A stretch of DNA of 64,000 nt. Origin: Allodiplogaster sudhausi. Its lineage: Eukaryota; Nematoda; Chromadorea; Rhabditida; Diplogasteridae. Shown piece after piece: positions 31,188-43,877 of this stretch (its first letter is position 1; each line of letters starts with the position of its first letter). The notes under the pieces were generated by a model. The model saw only the letters and a list, made by a program, of their open reading frames with translations. It was not told where the DNA came from and did not search any database. The position numbers and the translations under genes are program-made. The stretch spans positions 239,501 through 303,500 of the forward strand of contig CALZFC010000097.1 in NCBI GenBank assembly GCA_945643635.1, read 5' to 3'.

Positions 31188-34100
31188 ATGAAGCGCGCAA
31201 GCAATGATGGAAACGACAGCATCGCCAAGAAGGCACGTAGCGACATCCAAGTAAGAAATAAATATTATCTATCAAATTATTAACTTGCTGTATATAGGAA
31301 AAATTACCTTGAATTATATAGAAATTTTGAAATAAAATAGGAGCGAGATAAAGAGCAGCTGTCTTCTACCTCTACGGCTGTCCATTATGATCGAAGACTT
31401 GTGCCGTACAGCGACACAAGCAGTGACAGCAGCAGCGGTAGCGGCAGCAGCAGCAGCGCCAGCAGCAGCAACGAAGAATACGTATGTACACATCTTTCTA
31501 TTCTATTTTTCAAGATTATTTTTCTAGATATTTTTTTCTTCAATTTTACTCAATGGACCAGTTATTTATTATTGTTCAAAGGTGTAATTATTATAACAGT
31601 CTGACAACGAAATGTACGTCGACAATGAAACGGCAAGCGACAGTGGCAGCTCGTCGGGGGATGACGACAGTGTCTATGAAGACAGTGACGAAGAGGAAAT
31701 GGATGATGAAGAGGAAGTCGAGGAAGAAGAAGAAGTGGAAGTATTCAATTTGTTATATTTCTGTTGTTTTTAAAGGATAATTTTTTATTTCAAATGTTAA
31801 ATATAATAGGGCCCTCTCCATATTGACGGTGTGCTGCATGAGGTCAAAGACTTTTACAAAGTGGAAGACCTCTCGAGAAGCAGAAACAAGAGGTTCCGGG
31901 TGCAACAGGAAGACATCTCCATTCGATTCCGCAAACTGGCCAAGAGAACAAATGATCTCGATGGACTCTTTGACCTGGTCAGTTTGTTTTTACAGAACTA
32001 TACAATTTGAAAGTTTACAATTATACGTTGTGATATTTCTGTATGAACGCATTAATGTTTCATTATAAATTTTTAGGTCATGCTTGACGTACTCGAGGAT
32101 AGTAAGCCACCTCAACATGGAAGCGACCTTCGTGTCTCGGTCGCCATTAACCAAGAAGGCCAAGCAAGGGCCTACTACATGAAGCCCTCAGTATATTCGG
32201 ACAATATTCCGAACATACTGCGCAAGGAGATCTCATTTGCGAACACGTCAACAGGAGTGGCAACACCGCTTCTGCTCAGCGAGGTATGTACATTAGATCA
32301 AAGTATTTTCAATTTATTGTAATCCATTTATTATGTATCTTTTAGCTTCACGTTAGGATCTCGTGGATAGATGTGCCCACCGGATCCGGAAATCGTTCTT
32401 TCGCCAAAAAGAATGATTGGACTAACATTACAAAGGCCAAAGGTTTGCAAAATCGAAATTATTGTTTATACAATGTTCAGGAACTTATAATGTTACTATT
32501 TTATTAAATTTATTACAGGCAAGAAGGACTGCCTTGCAAAGGCCATTGCAATTGGCATGGCCTACCTTGACCGTAAGAATGACGCCCTCAGATGGAGGTC
32601 AATCTCGCGTCATGAAGGACGACAACAGAAGGTCGCAGACCTCTACCACAGGGAATTTTCGATACCGAAGAAGAGCAGCTACACTATTGACGACGTGAAG
32701 CTCTTCCAAGAGAACATGCCAGGCGTCCAGCTGGTCTTGTTTTATGGTGACAAACCAGGAAAGGCAGTCTTTTCCGGCGATTACATTGACGACAACAGCG
32801 TAATTGGACTTCGTCTTCGCCGAGGCCACTTTGACCACATTAAAAGAGTCTCCACATTCTTCAGTTAGTCATTTTAATTATATTTTAAGTACATGTAAAA
32901 TATTTATTTTCAATTTAAGATCGCCACTTTTACTGCTCACTATGTGATGTTTTGGACAATGCTGCATCGGCACACTACTCGTGCCCTGTCAACTGTGACA
33001 AATGTGGAACGCGCGAGAAGGACATGTGCAATGGGCACGGTGCACACAAGTGTGAGGCTTGTGGCGTCGTCTGCCACAACGAAGAATGCCTGACAAGGCA
33101 CCAAGAGAAAGGTTATCAAATTTGTTTAAATATTTGTAAATATATATTTTATCCTAGGAACTCACGGAGGTCGTTCCTTCTGTGAGATTCTCGACAAGTG
33201 CCCAAACTGCCACCATTCCAAGGGCGAGAAACGAAAGGGTCGTCCTCACCAATGCGGCTTTTCCTACTGTGCTACTTGTTGTGAGGACCGTCCGGAAGGC
33301 CACAAGACGTGCTACGTCTCAACTATCCCGCCCCTGTCAAAGACGTTCAAGAAGAAGACGATAGTATTCGACATCGAAGTAAGAATTTTATTAATTTTGT
33401 CTATTAAAATTTTTTTATTGTTTGAATATAATTCTTCTTTATCTTCAGACACTATTTTATTATTATTATTTGTTTTACTCAGACTCGCATTGTGAAGAAT
33501 AAGAGGGGGGCAAAGATGCACGTGCCCAATCTGATCATTGCCCTTCGCTCGTGCGGAAAATGCGAAAGAGAGCTGCCCAAGGACGTTTACGATGTCACAT
33601 GCAGTTGTGACCACTGTGGAGGGAGGAGGCTCTGGCAGTGGCAGGCGCTGGACAACCCCAAGAAGAGGATCATCGAAGAGTTCTGCGACTGGGTGTTCGG
33701 CGACGAACACAAAGGCTTCACCGTTGTCGCCCACAACCTCCGCGCGTTAGTATTTATCCTTTTATATAATTCTTAATTTTAAATTGGATTATTTATCATT
33801 TTATTTATTAATATGCTATCAAGGTTTGTTATTTTAGCTACGATGGCCAGTTTATTCTGCGCCATCTGTGCAGCGACAGAAGCACAGTCGCGCCCTCCGA
33901 GTTGATCATGGCCGGAAGAAAAATCATGAAACTCGAGGTCAACAACGTCAGAATGGTTGACTCGCTGAGCTTCCTCTCCATGCCTCTCGCCTCGTTCCCC
34001 AAGGCATTCGGAATCAAGGAATTGAAGAAGGTATCTTAAAAAAATTTATTAGAAATACTTCAATTTAAATATTTAGGGCTACTTTCCGCACCGCTTCAAC

Positions 34101-36030
34101 CGCCCTGCCAACTACCAATACATGGGTGAGCTGCCGGACAAGAAGTACTTTGGGTACATGTCGATGCGCGATGAGGCGAGGACTGCATTCGACTCGTGGC
34201 ACGACGAGTACAAGCGCCAGGACTTGGCATTCGACTTCCGTCTGGAGATTGAAGCTTATTGCTTCTCCGACGTCGTTCTCCTGCATGAGGGCATTCGCAC
34301 CTTTGATGCGGAATGCTTTGGCGCCACAGGTGTTCACGTCTTTCACGAGAGCGTGACGGCAGCCAGTGCGGCCATGCGTGTCTTCCGCCGCAAGTTCCTC
34401 AAGAAGGACCTCCTGGCTGTCGAGAAGCCGATCACGGCAGAGGACAAGCAGAGTCGCCTGGCACTCAAGATGCTTGCGTAAGTATTAATATATATATTTT
34501 AATTTATTAAACAATATTCCACTTTTAGCTACCTGAGGAAGACCAAGGGAGTGCATATCCGTGACGCGCAGCACGGCGGCGAGAAGAGAATCAAGGGAAC
34601 TCGCTACCGTGTTGACGGATTCGTCAAGAGGCCGAGCAAGAAGGATCTCATCATCGAGGTACATTTGCTATTTTGATAAAAAAAAACAATTATATTCAAC
34701 ATTTATTGTTTGTTCATTTGTATATGTTTCTAGTTCCTTTGATACAACATATATTTTAGATCCACGGCTGCTACTGGCATGCCTGTCGTTGCCGCTACTC
34801 GGACCACACGATGGTTCGTGGCCGACGTGCAGCCCTCATCCGTCAAGAAGATGAGGCGCGACTCCAGCATCTCAGACGCAAGCACAAGGTCGTCGTCATC
34901 AGAGAGTGCCAGATCGAGAAGAGACTCAAGAAGGACGACAAGATACGGCAATTCTTTGCCGACTACGAGATTGGGGTTAGAATTTTTTACTTATTTCATT
35001 TAATAAAAATAAATGTACATTTACAGGAGCCTCTCAATCTTTACGACGCCTTCTTTGGCGGGAGATGCGAGGTCTTCCGCATGTACGCGAAACCAGAGCC
35101 CGGGTACACGATCCGCTACCTCGACGTCTGCAGTAAGTATTTTTAAGAATAATCATAAATATTATTTAAATAAGTAATTGAAAATATTTCTTTAGGTCTG
35201 TACCCGTACACGAACAAGTACAGGCCTTATCCTGTGGGTAAGGGCAAGATGGTGGACGTCTCGAGGATCCAGACGCCCATCACGAAGCCGGAAGAGCTGA
35301 CGATTCAAGGATTCGTCAAGTGCACAGTAAGCTGAAAATTTATTAATTAAAACATTTATTAAAGTATGTTATTAGGTCCTGCCGCCGACTCGTCTCTTCG
35401 TTCCCGTTCTGGCGCTTCGTTCTGGCGGCAAGAATGTCATGCCTCTGTGTGCCGCATGTGCCGAGAAGATGGATCCCTACACTCTCGGCTGCCAGCACAG
35501 CAAGAAGGAGAGACAGTTCGTCGGCACCTTCGCCACCGTCGAACTCATCGAGGCCCTCAAGTGCGGCTACCAGATCCTGAAGATCCACTCGGTTCGTTTT
35601 AAATAAATTTTGGTAGAAGTACATTTTATTTAAACAAAACAGTAAATTTTATTTAGGCGCGCCACTACAAAAAGTGGTCGCTCTATGAGCGGAACGCGGC
35701 CACTGGAGAAGTTACCCACGGTGTCCTGTCCGAATACATGGACACGTGGGTCGGCAAAAAGACGGTATATTTTATTTTGTTTGATTATTTGTCTCTTGTT
35801 ATATTTATATTTTATAGGAGGCATCCGGGTGGCCTGCTTCCGCGGACACTGAAGAGAAGAAGAGCGCGTTCATCACGCGCTTCGAGGAGAGGGAAGGAAT
35901 CCGCTTGAATGCGGAAACTATCGCTCACAATCCCGCGGCCAGACAAGTCTCCAAGCTGATGGCCAACTCGCTTGTCAGTTTAAAATTTTTTGAATACATA
36001 TTGTTTTATTTTTATATGAATGCGAGATAA
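31188..36030 (+). pseudogene. protein-primed family B DNA polymerase, truncated at motif B (left arm)
   Basis: Nineteen exons with introns of about 46-120 bp: 31188-31250, 31341-31481, 31600-31740, 31810-31977, 32077-32283, 32346-32442, 32519-32863, 32920-33111, 33158-33378, 33483-33745, 33838-34030, 34077-34477, 34529-34658, 34760-34975, 35027-35132, 35196-35326, 35376-35591, 35657-35764 and 35818-35973. They sum to 3495 nt (1165 codons) in phase. Order: Ser-rich and acidic N-terminus (about 35-115), Cys/His-rich zinc-binding region (about 388-515), Exo I VFDIE (about 521), Exo II NLRAYDGQ (about 610), Exo III YCFSDVVLL (about 738), an HGCYWHACRC nuclease-like insert (about 855), motif A DVCSLYP (about 960) and the start of motif B KLMANS (about 1160). 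The exon ends at a GTCAGT donor; beyond it lies rearranged sequence, so motif C (DTDS) and the thumb are absent. It is a relative of Maverick pPolB but should be catalytically dead. Confidence 0.9.
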
Positions 36031-36540
36031 AGAGCAGCTGTCTTCTACCTCTACGGCTGTCCATTATGATCGAAGACTTGTGCCGTACAGCGACACAAGC
36101 AGTGACAGCATTGCTTGCGCGCTTCATGATTCTTGACAGGTGATAGACTGAGAATCTGCAAACATGTCAACCGCGAATGCATCCACATCACTTCCTTCAA
36201 ATAAACGTCCAGCTTCCCTGTGTTACCAATCGGCTATTCGTCCATCATACCAAGTTGTATGTGAAGAAGTAGACATTCGTGTGGCAGTGATCATACATCA
36301 GAGATCACACATCAATCACCGGAGGGGGGATATTGTCAGGTCCAGATTTCAGCTAGTCGAAATATCACAAGTCCGGAATAAATAGAGCAATTGATATTGC
36401 CCCGAGGAGGAATCGAACCAGAACCTTTCGATTTGAAAACAAACTCACTACCAATAAGCCAATCGGCCGTCATACCATCTCGCAACTGAATATGTAGACA
36501 TGCAAACGTGTATGTGATAGTGATACATATTTTCCCAAGT
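36021..36540. repeat. scrambled second copies of outer-arm sequence
   Basis: Three pieces are joined: 36021 to about 36112 copies 31341-31430 (polymerase exon 2) in direct orientation; about 36113-36213 copies 31203-31098 inverted; about 36214-36352 copies roughly 29799-29938 direct, then jumps to a copy of about 30122-30310. The mirror is at 37862-38381 in the right arm. Confidence 0.85.
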
Positions 36541-36899
36541 CCAAAACCCATCGTGAATAATTCACCATTGTATTATTTCCCAAAACATTATTGAACTGTC
36601 TAAATCTTACAAGTCCAGTTATGCATTTTATCATATTCAATATATAACAATCACGATGAGGCACAATTCTCGAGAACAGATTTTTCACGAATATTATTGA
36701 GGGTGACATTGTGAAACACTGCAGATTGGATTCTCTGGTTGGCGACGATACAAGAATTGCAGAGACGAATATGTGTCATGTTGTTGGTCGTAGTGTCGTT
36801 AAGCTTTGCACAAACGTTGCAAACGGCAATGACGATGAATCGGTGGCTTTTCAAGAGGTGTCCGTGATTGCTTACTTGAGATGGCCGTTGGAAGGCATC

Positions 36900-37502
36900 C
36901 TCTCCTGCTTCTGCACCTGCTGCAACTAGTACAACTATTGAATCTAAAGGAAAGAACATTGCTGAAACTATGCCTGTTCCTTCTGTAGAATCCAATATCG
37001 AGAAAAAGGCTTTTAACTGTGAAGATTGCGGAAATGTATTCTCGACTGGTTTTAATCTACGTCGACACATTAAGCGCGCTCACAGTGGTGAGGAAATTTA
37101 TCAGCCACGTCATGCACGTTACATTCGACCCCTTGGTACTATTCAACTACTCACAGACGAATCTGATAACGTCTATGTGCAGTTCCGCCCCTTTGACGAC
37201 TGAGGCAGTCATTACTTGAAAAATTCAATCAGGTCAAATGGTTCGTTCCCAGTCTTCTTCATCTTCATCTTCTTCGTCTTCCATTTCCTCGCATTCAAAA
37301 ACTTCGCGTAAGGAAAAGGTTTTGTTTAAAATTGCATGTTTTTGAATTTTTTCTATATATCATTCATTTTCAGCTTCGTGAACGCAAACGAAGGTTTACT
37401 GCGACTGCAAAGGATGAACCTAAGGCAAAGGTATACTTTTCTCGTGCTCTTGCAATTTCACCATTTGTTATAAATTTGCAGAAGAGCTTCAAAGAACTCG
37501 TT
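36900..37502. other. unique centre of the palindrome (603 bp)
   Basis: The two arms stop matching after the shared GGCATC/GATGCC at 36899 and 37503. The spacer holds a C2H2 finger ORF and the first exons of a Ser/basic gene, both on the plus strand. It is the only non-duplicated part of the element. Confidence 0.9.
36970..37203 (+). CDS. C2H2 zinc-finger ORF in the palindrome centre (77 aa)
   Basis: Contains one classical finger, CEDCGNVFSTGFNLRRHIKRAH (first part CEDCGNVFSTGFNL; C-x2-C-x12-H-x4-H with the expected Phe and Leu), then a Tyr/Arg-rich tail ending in TGA. The frame is open upstream to 36880 (Ser/Pro/Ala/Thr-rich), across the arm junction, so the original gene may have been longer with its 5' part lost when the palindrome formed. 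Possible DNA-binding regulator or element cargo. The ATG at 36970 is the first in frame. Confidence 0.55.
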   Translation: MPVPSVESNIEKKAFNCEDCGNVFSTGFNLRRHIKRAHSGEEIYQPRHARYIRPLGTIQLLTDESDNVYVQFRPFDD

Positions 37503-37751
37503 GATGCCTTCCAACGGCCATCTCAAGTAAGCAATCACGGACACCTCTTGAAAAGCCACCGATTCATCGTCATTGCCGTTTGCAACGTTTGTGCAAAGCT
37601 TAACGACACTACGACCAACAACATGACACATATTCGTCTCTGCAATTCTTGTATCGTCGCCAACCAGAGAATCCAATCTGCAGTGTTTCACAATGTCACC
37701 CTCAATAATATTCGTGAAAAATCTGTTCTCGAGAATTGTGCCTCATCGTGA
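37238..37751 (+). CDS. Ser-rich basic protein gene spanning centre and right arm (135 aa, 3 exons)
   Basis: Exons 37238-37318, 37374-37430 and 37482-37751, with introns of 55 and 51 bp. The N-terminus is MVRSQ plus a run of about ten Ser, then basic sequence (RERKRRFTATAKDEPKAK). The third exon crosses the arm boundary at 37503 and encodes FQRPSQVSNHGHLL, VCNVCAKL and RLCNSC; the two Cys-x2-Cys pairs suggest a zinc site. The part in the right arm is duplicated in the left arm (36899-36651, minus) without its 5' exons, which shows that the right side keeps the original arrangement. Family not recognised. A donor-like CAA/GTAAGC inside exon 3 could give another splice form. Confidence 0.5.
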
Positions 37752-38371
37752 TTGTTATATATTGAATATGATAAAATGCATAACTGGACTTGTAAGATTT
37801 AGACAGTTCAATAATGTTTTGGGAAATAATACAATGGTGAATTATTCACGATGGGTTTTGGACTTGGGAAAATATGTATCACTATCACATACACGTTTGC
37901 ATGTCTACATATTCAGTTGCGAGATGGTATGACGGCCGATTGGCTTATTGGTAGTGAGTTTGTTTTCAAATCGAAAGGTTCTGGTTCGATTCCTCCTCGG
38001 GGCAATATCAATTGCTCTATTTATTCCGGACTTGTGATATTTCGACTAGCTGAAATCTGGACCTGACAATATCCCCCCTCCGGTGATTGATGTGTGATCT
38101 CTGATGTATGATCACTGCCACACGAATGTCTACTTCTTCACATACAACTTGGTATGATGGACGAATAGCCGATTGGTAACACAGGGAAGCTGGACGTTTA
38201 TTTGAAGGAAGTGATGTGGATGCATTCGCGGTTGACATGTTTGCAGATTCTCAGTCTATCACCTGTCAAGAATCATGAAGCGCGCAAGCAATGCTGTCAC
38301 TGCTTGTGTCGCTGTACGGCACAAGTCTTCGATCATAATGGACAGCCGTAGAGGTAGAAGACAGCTGCTCT

Positions 38372-41300
38372 TTATCTCGCATTCATAGAAAAATAAAACA
38401 ATATGTATTCAAAAAATTTTAAACTGACAAGCGAGTTGGCCATCAGCTTGGAGACTTGTCTGGCCGCGGGATTGTGAGCGATAGTTTCCGCATTCAAGCG
38501 GATTCCTTCCCTCTCCTCGAAGCGCGTGATGAACGCGCTCTTCTTCTCTTCAGTGTCCGCGGAAGCAGGCCACCCGGATGCCTCCTATAAAATATAAATA
38601 TAACAAGAGACAAATAATCAAACAAAATAAAATATACCGTCTTTTTGCCGACCCACGTGTCCATGTATTCGGACAGGACACCGTGGGTAACTTCTCCAGT
38701 GGCCGCGTTCCGCTCATAGAGCGACCACTTTTTGTAGTGGCGCGCCTAAATAAAATTTACTGTTTTGTTTAAATAAAATGTACTTCTACCAAAATTTATT
38801 TAAAACGAACCGAGTGGATCTTCAGGATCTGGTAGCCGCACTTGAGGGCCTCGATGAGTTCGACGGTGGCGAAGGTGCCGACGAACTGTCTCTCCTTCTT
38901 GCTGTGCTGGCAGCCGAGAGTGTAGGGATCCATCTTCTCGGCACATGCGGCACACAGAGGCATGACATTCTTGCCGCCAGAACGAAGCGCCAGAACGGGA
39001 ACGAAGAGACGAGTCGGCGGCAGGACCTAATAACATACTTTAATAAATGTTTTAATTAATAAATTTTCAGCTTACTGTGCACTTGACGAATCCTTGAATC
39101 GTCAGCTCTTCCGGCTTCGTGATGGGCGTCTGGATCCTCGAGACGTCCACCATCTTGCCCTTACCCACAGGATAAGGCCTGTACTTGTTCGTGTACGGGT
39201 ACAGACCTAAAGAAATATTTTCAATTACTTATTTTAATAATATTTATGATTATTCTTAAAAATACTTACTGCAGACGTCGAGGTAGCGGATCGTGTACCC
39301 GGGCTCTGGTTTCGCGTACATGCGGAAGACCTCGCATCTCCCGCCAAAGAAGGCGTCGTAAAGATTGAGAGGCTCCTGTAAATGTACATTTATTTTTATT
39401 AAATGAAATAAGTAAAAAATTCTAACCCCAATCTCGTAGTCGGCAAAGAATTGCCGTATCTTGTCGTCCTTCTTGAGTCTCTTCTCGATCTGGCACTCTC
39501 TGATGACGACGACCTTGTGCTTGCGTCTGAGATGCTGGAGTCGCGCCTCATCTTCTTGACGGATGAGGGCTGCACGTCGGCCACGAACCATCGTGTGGTC
39601 CGAGTAGCGGCAACGACAGGCATGCCAGTAGCAGCCGTGGATCTAAAATATATGTTGTATCAAAGGAACTAGAAACATATACAAATGAACAAACAATAAA
39701 TGTTGAATATAATTGTTTTTTTTTATCAAAATAGCAAATGTACCTCGATGATGAGATCCTTCTTGCTCGGCCTCTTGACGAATCCGTCAACACGGTAGCG
39801 AGTTCCCTTGATTCTCTTCTCGCCGCCGTGCTGCGCGTCACGGATATGCACTCCCTTGGTCTTCCTCAGGTAGCTAAAAGTGGAATATTGTTTAATAAAT
39901 TAAAATATATATATTAATACTTACGCAAGCATCTTGAGTGCCAGGCGACTCTGCTTGTCCTCTGCCGTGATCGGCTTCTCGACAGCCAGGAGGTCCTTCT
40001 TGAGGAACTTGCGGCGGAAGACACGCATGGCCGCACTGGCTGCCGTCACGCTCTCGTGAAAGACGTGAACACCTGTGGCGCCAAAGCATTCCGCATCAAA
40101 GGTGCGAATGCCCTCATGCAGGAGAACGACGTCGGAGAAGCAATAAGCTTCAATCTCCAGACGGAAGTCGAATGCCAAGTCCTGGCGCTTGTACTCGTCG
40201 TGCCACGAGTCGAATGCAGTCCTCGCCTCATCGCGCATCGACATGTACCCAAAGTACTTCTTGTCCGGCAGCTCACCCATGTATTGGTAGTTGGCAGGGC
40301 GGTTGAAGCGGTGCGGAAAGTAGCCCTAAATATTTAAATTGAAGTATTTCTAATAAATTTTTTTAAGATACCTTCTTCAATTCCTTGATTCCGAATGCCT
40401 TGGGGAACGAGGCGAGAGGCATGGAGAGGAAGCTCAGCAAGTCAACCATTCTGACGTTGTTGACCTCGAGTTTCATGATTTTTCTTCCGGCCATGATCAA
40501 CTCGGAGGGCGCGACTGTGCTTCTGTCGCTGCACAGATGGCGCAGAATAAACTGGCCATCGTAGCTAAAATAACAAACCTTGATAGCATATTAATAAATA
40601 AAATGATAAATAATCCAATTTAAAATTAAGAATTATATAAAAGGATAAATACTAACGCGCGGAGGTTGTGGGCGACAACGGTGAAGCCTTTGTGTTCGTC
40701 GCCGAACACCCAGTCGCAGAACTCTTCGATGATCCTCTTCTTGGGGTTGTCCAGCGCCTGCCACTGCCAGAGCCTCCTCCCTCCACAGTGGTCACAACTG
40801 CATGTGACATCGTAAACGTCCTTGGGCAGCTCTCTTTCGCATTTTCCGCACGAGCGAAGGGCAATGATCAGATTGGGCACGTGCATCTTTGCCCCCCTCT
40901 TATTCTTCACAATGCGAGTCTGAGTAAAACAAATAATAATAATAAAATAGTGTCTGAAGATAAAGAAGAATTATATTCAAACAATAAAAAAATTTTAATA
41001 GACAAAATTAATAAAATTCTTACTTCGATGTCGAATACTATCGTCTTCTTCTTGAACGTCTTTGACAGGGGCGGGAGAGTTGAGACGTAGCACGTCTTGT
41101 GGCCTTCCGGACGGTCCTCACAACAAGTAGCACAGTAGGAAAAGCCGCATTGGTGAGGACGACCCTTTCGTTTCTCGCCCTTGGAATGGTGGCAGTTTGG
41201 GCACTTGTCGAGAATCTCACAGAAGGAACGACCTCCGTGAGTTCCTAGGATAAAATATATATTTACAAATATTTAAACAAATTTTATAACCTTTCTCTTG

Positions 41301-43214
41301 GTGCCTTGTCAGGCATTCTTCGTTGTGGCAGACGACGCCACAAGCCTCACACTTGTGTGCACCGTGCCCATTGCACATGTCCTTCTCGCGCGTTCCACAT
41401 TTGTCACAGTTGACAGGGCACGAGTAGTGTGCCGATGCAGCATTGTCCAAAACATCACATAGTGAGCAGTAAAAGTGGCGATCTTAAATTGAAAATAAAT
41501 ATTTTACATGTACTTAAAATATAATTAAAATGACTAACTGAAGAATGTGGAGACTCTTTTAATGTGGTCAAAGTGGCCTCGGCGAAGACGAAGTCCAATT
41601 ACGCTGTTGTCGTCAATGTAATCGCCGGAAAAGACTGCCTTTCCTGGTTTGTCACCATAAAACAAGACCAGCTGGACGCCTGGCATGTTCTCTTGGAAGA
41701 GCTTCACGTCGTCAATAGTGTAGCTGCTCTTCTTCGGTATCGAAAATTCCCTGTGGTAGAGGTCTGCGACCTTCTGTTGTCGTCCTTCATGACGCGAGAT
41801 TGACCTCCATCTGAGGGCGTCATTCTTACGGTCAAGGTAGGCCATGCCAATTGCAATGGCCTTTGCAAGGCAGTCCTTCTTGCCTGTAATAAATTTAATA
41901 AAATAGTAACATTATAAGTTCCTGAACATTGTATAAACAATAATTTCGATTTTGCAAACCTTTGGCCTTTGTAATGTTAGTCCAATCATTCTTTTTGGCG
42001 AAAGAACGATTTCCGGATCCGGTGGGCACATCTATCCACGAGATCCTAACGTGAAGCTAAAAGATACATAATAAATGGATTACAATAAATTGAAAATACT
42101 TTGATCTAATGTACATACCTCGCTGAGCAGAAGCGGTGTTGCCACTCCTGTTGACGTGTTCGCAAATGAGATCTCCTTGCGCAGTATGTTCGGAATATTG
42201 TCCGAATATACTGAGGGCTTCATGTAGTAGGCCCTTGCTTGGCCTTCTTGGTTAATGGCGACCGAGACACGAAGGTCGCTTCCATGTTGAGGTGGCTTAC
42301 TATCCTCGAGTACGTCAAGCATGACCTAAAAATTTATAATGAAACATTAATGCGTTCATACAGAAATATCACAACGTATAATTGTAAACTTTCAAATTGT
42401 ATAGTTCTGTAAAAACAAACTGACCAGGTCAAAGAGTCCATCGAGATCATTTGTTCTCTTGGCCAGTTTGCGGAATCGAATGGAGATGTCTTCCTGTTGC
42501 ACCCGGAACCTCTTGTTTCTGCTTCTCGAGAGGTCTTCCACTTTGTAAAAGTCTTTGACCTCATGCAGCACACCGTCAATATGGAGAGGGCCCTATTATA
42601 TTTAACATTTGAAATAAAAAATTATCCTTTAAAAACAACAGAAATATAACAAATTGAATACTTCCACTTCTTCTTCTTCCTCGACTTCCTCTTCATCATC
42701 CATTTCCTCTTCGTCACTGTCTTCATAGACACTGTCGTCATCCCCCGACGAGCTGCCACTGTCGCTTGCCGTTTCATTGTCGACGTACATTTCGTTGTCA
42801 GACTGTTATAATAATTACACCTTTGAACAATAATAAATAACTGGTCCATTGAGTAAAATTGAAGAAAAAAATATCTAGAAAAATAATCTTGAAAAATAGA
42901 ATAGAAAGATGTGTACATACGTATTCTTCGTTGCTGCTGCTGGCGCTGCTGCTGCTGCCGCTACCGCTGCTGCTGTCACTGCTTGTGTCGCTGTACGGCA
43001 CAAGTCTTCGATCATAATGGACAGCCGTAGAGGTAGAAGACAGCTGCTCTTTATCTCGCTCCTATTTTATTTCAAAATTTCTATATAATTCAAGGTAATT
43101 TTTCCTATATACAGCAAGTTAATAATTTGATAGATAATATTTATTTCTTACTTGGATGTCGCTACGTGCCTTCTTGGCGATGCTGTCGTTTCCATCATTG
43201 CTTGCGCGCTTCAT
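38372..43214 (-). pseudogene. protein-primed family B DNA polymerase, truncated at motif B (right arm)
   Basis: Mirror of 31188-36030; each exon boundary is 74402 minus the left-arm coordinate, from ATG at 43214 to the read-through stop at 38372. All exonuclease motifs, the Cys-rich region, motif A and the motif B start are kept, and the same C-terminal loss is present. One amino-acid difference from the left copy was seen (Leu for Ile just upstream of Exo I, near 41083). Sharing the same truncation shows that the polymerase was broken before, or by, the inverted duplication. Confidence 0.9.
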
Positions 43215-43250
43215 GATTCTTGACAGGTGATAGACTGAGAATCTGCAAAC

Positions 43251-43506
43251 ATGTCAACCGCGAATGCATCCACATCACTTCCTTCAAATAAACGTCCAGC
43301 TAGCATTGGCAAACGAATACGCGCGGACGGGAAAGCATACGAAAAGGTTTGTTCTTTGACACTTCATTTTATTTAAAATCATTTGCTTTTAGGTGGAAAA
43401 CGATGAGGAAGAAACTGTCAAAAACGTGGCTATAGGCAAGGAGGGACAGATCGTCTTCCATATCGAGAAGGGCAGCAAAGTCACTTTCAATATTACTATT
43501 GCATAG
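43251..43506 (+). CDS. small two-exon gene of the Maverick-like element (69 aa, right arm)
   Basis: Exons 43251-43346 and 43393-43506 (32 and 37 codons). Identical to the left-arm copy described at 30896-31151, again 36 bp from the divergent polymerase start at 43214. Confidence 0.55.
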
Positions 43507-43670
43507 AGAAGGAAGCTTCGTAACTGTCCGCATCTTGTAGCTTTCGTGATCAATGTACTGTTTGTGATTTGACTCTCCTTTTGTATGCACTATTTCTAAC
43601 TTGTCCGCCTTGGCGCTGGTAGCATCCTCTCTAGATCCTGAACGCTGATAAGACATGCATCATAGCCTAT

Positions 43671-43877
43671 ATGACATTTTTCGTAACTTTTCTTTCTTTC
43701 TCTAACTTGTATGTACATAAATCATATGTTATTTTCATTATTGCGTGGGCGTTAAGTTATTTCATAATACATTCCATTAAGAACAGTACAGATATAAATA
43801 GAATTCGTTGGCGTTATATTAAATTTATTGAGAACATAAAGAGAAAGTACAGAGAAAGACTTGGTCATCATTTATGA
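43671..43877 (+). CDS. small ORF with one hydrophobic segment (right arm)
   Basis: Mirror of 30731-30525. It starts with ATG 165 bp after the small gene. Its TGA overlaps an ATG opening the next frame (ATGA), which runs to 44281 through the first tRNA-like module and is unlikely to be coding. Confidence 0.3.
   Translation: MTFFVTFLSFSNLYVHKSYVIFIIAWALSYFIIHSIKNSTDINRIRWRYIKFIENIKRKYRERLGHHL

Larger units (their letters stand above)
29339..36899. repeat. left palindrome arm (7,561 bp)
   Basis: Reverse complement of 37503-45064. The differences I noticed are few: an A/C change near 33320 (Ile/Leu in the polymerase), a change near 33117 in an intron, two adjacent bases near 29694, and one base in the G-run near 29910. 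Confidence 0.95.

Noticed and set aside
36711..37070. Opposed ORFs at the palindrome centre (36711-36929 plus, 36651-37070 minus)
   Set aside because: They are mirror images or antisense of the Ser-rich/CxxC gene duplicated into the left arm and lack their own start context.
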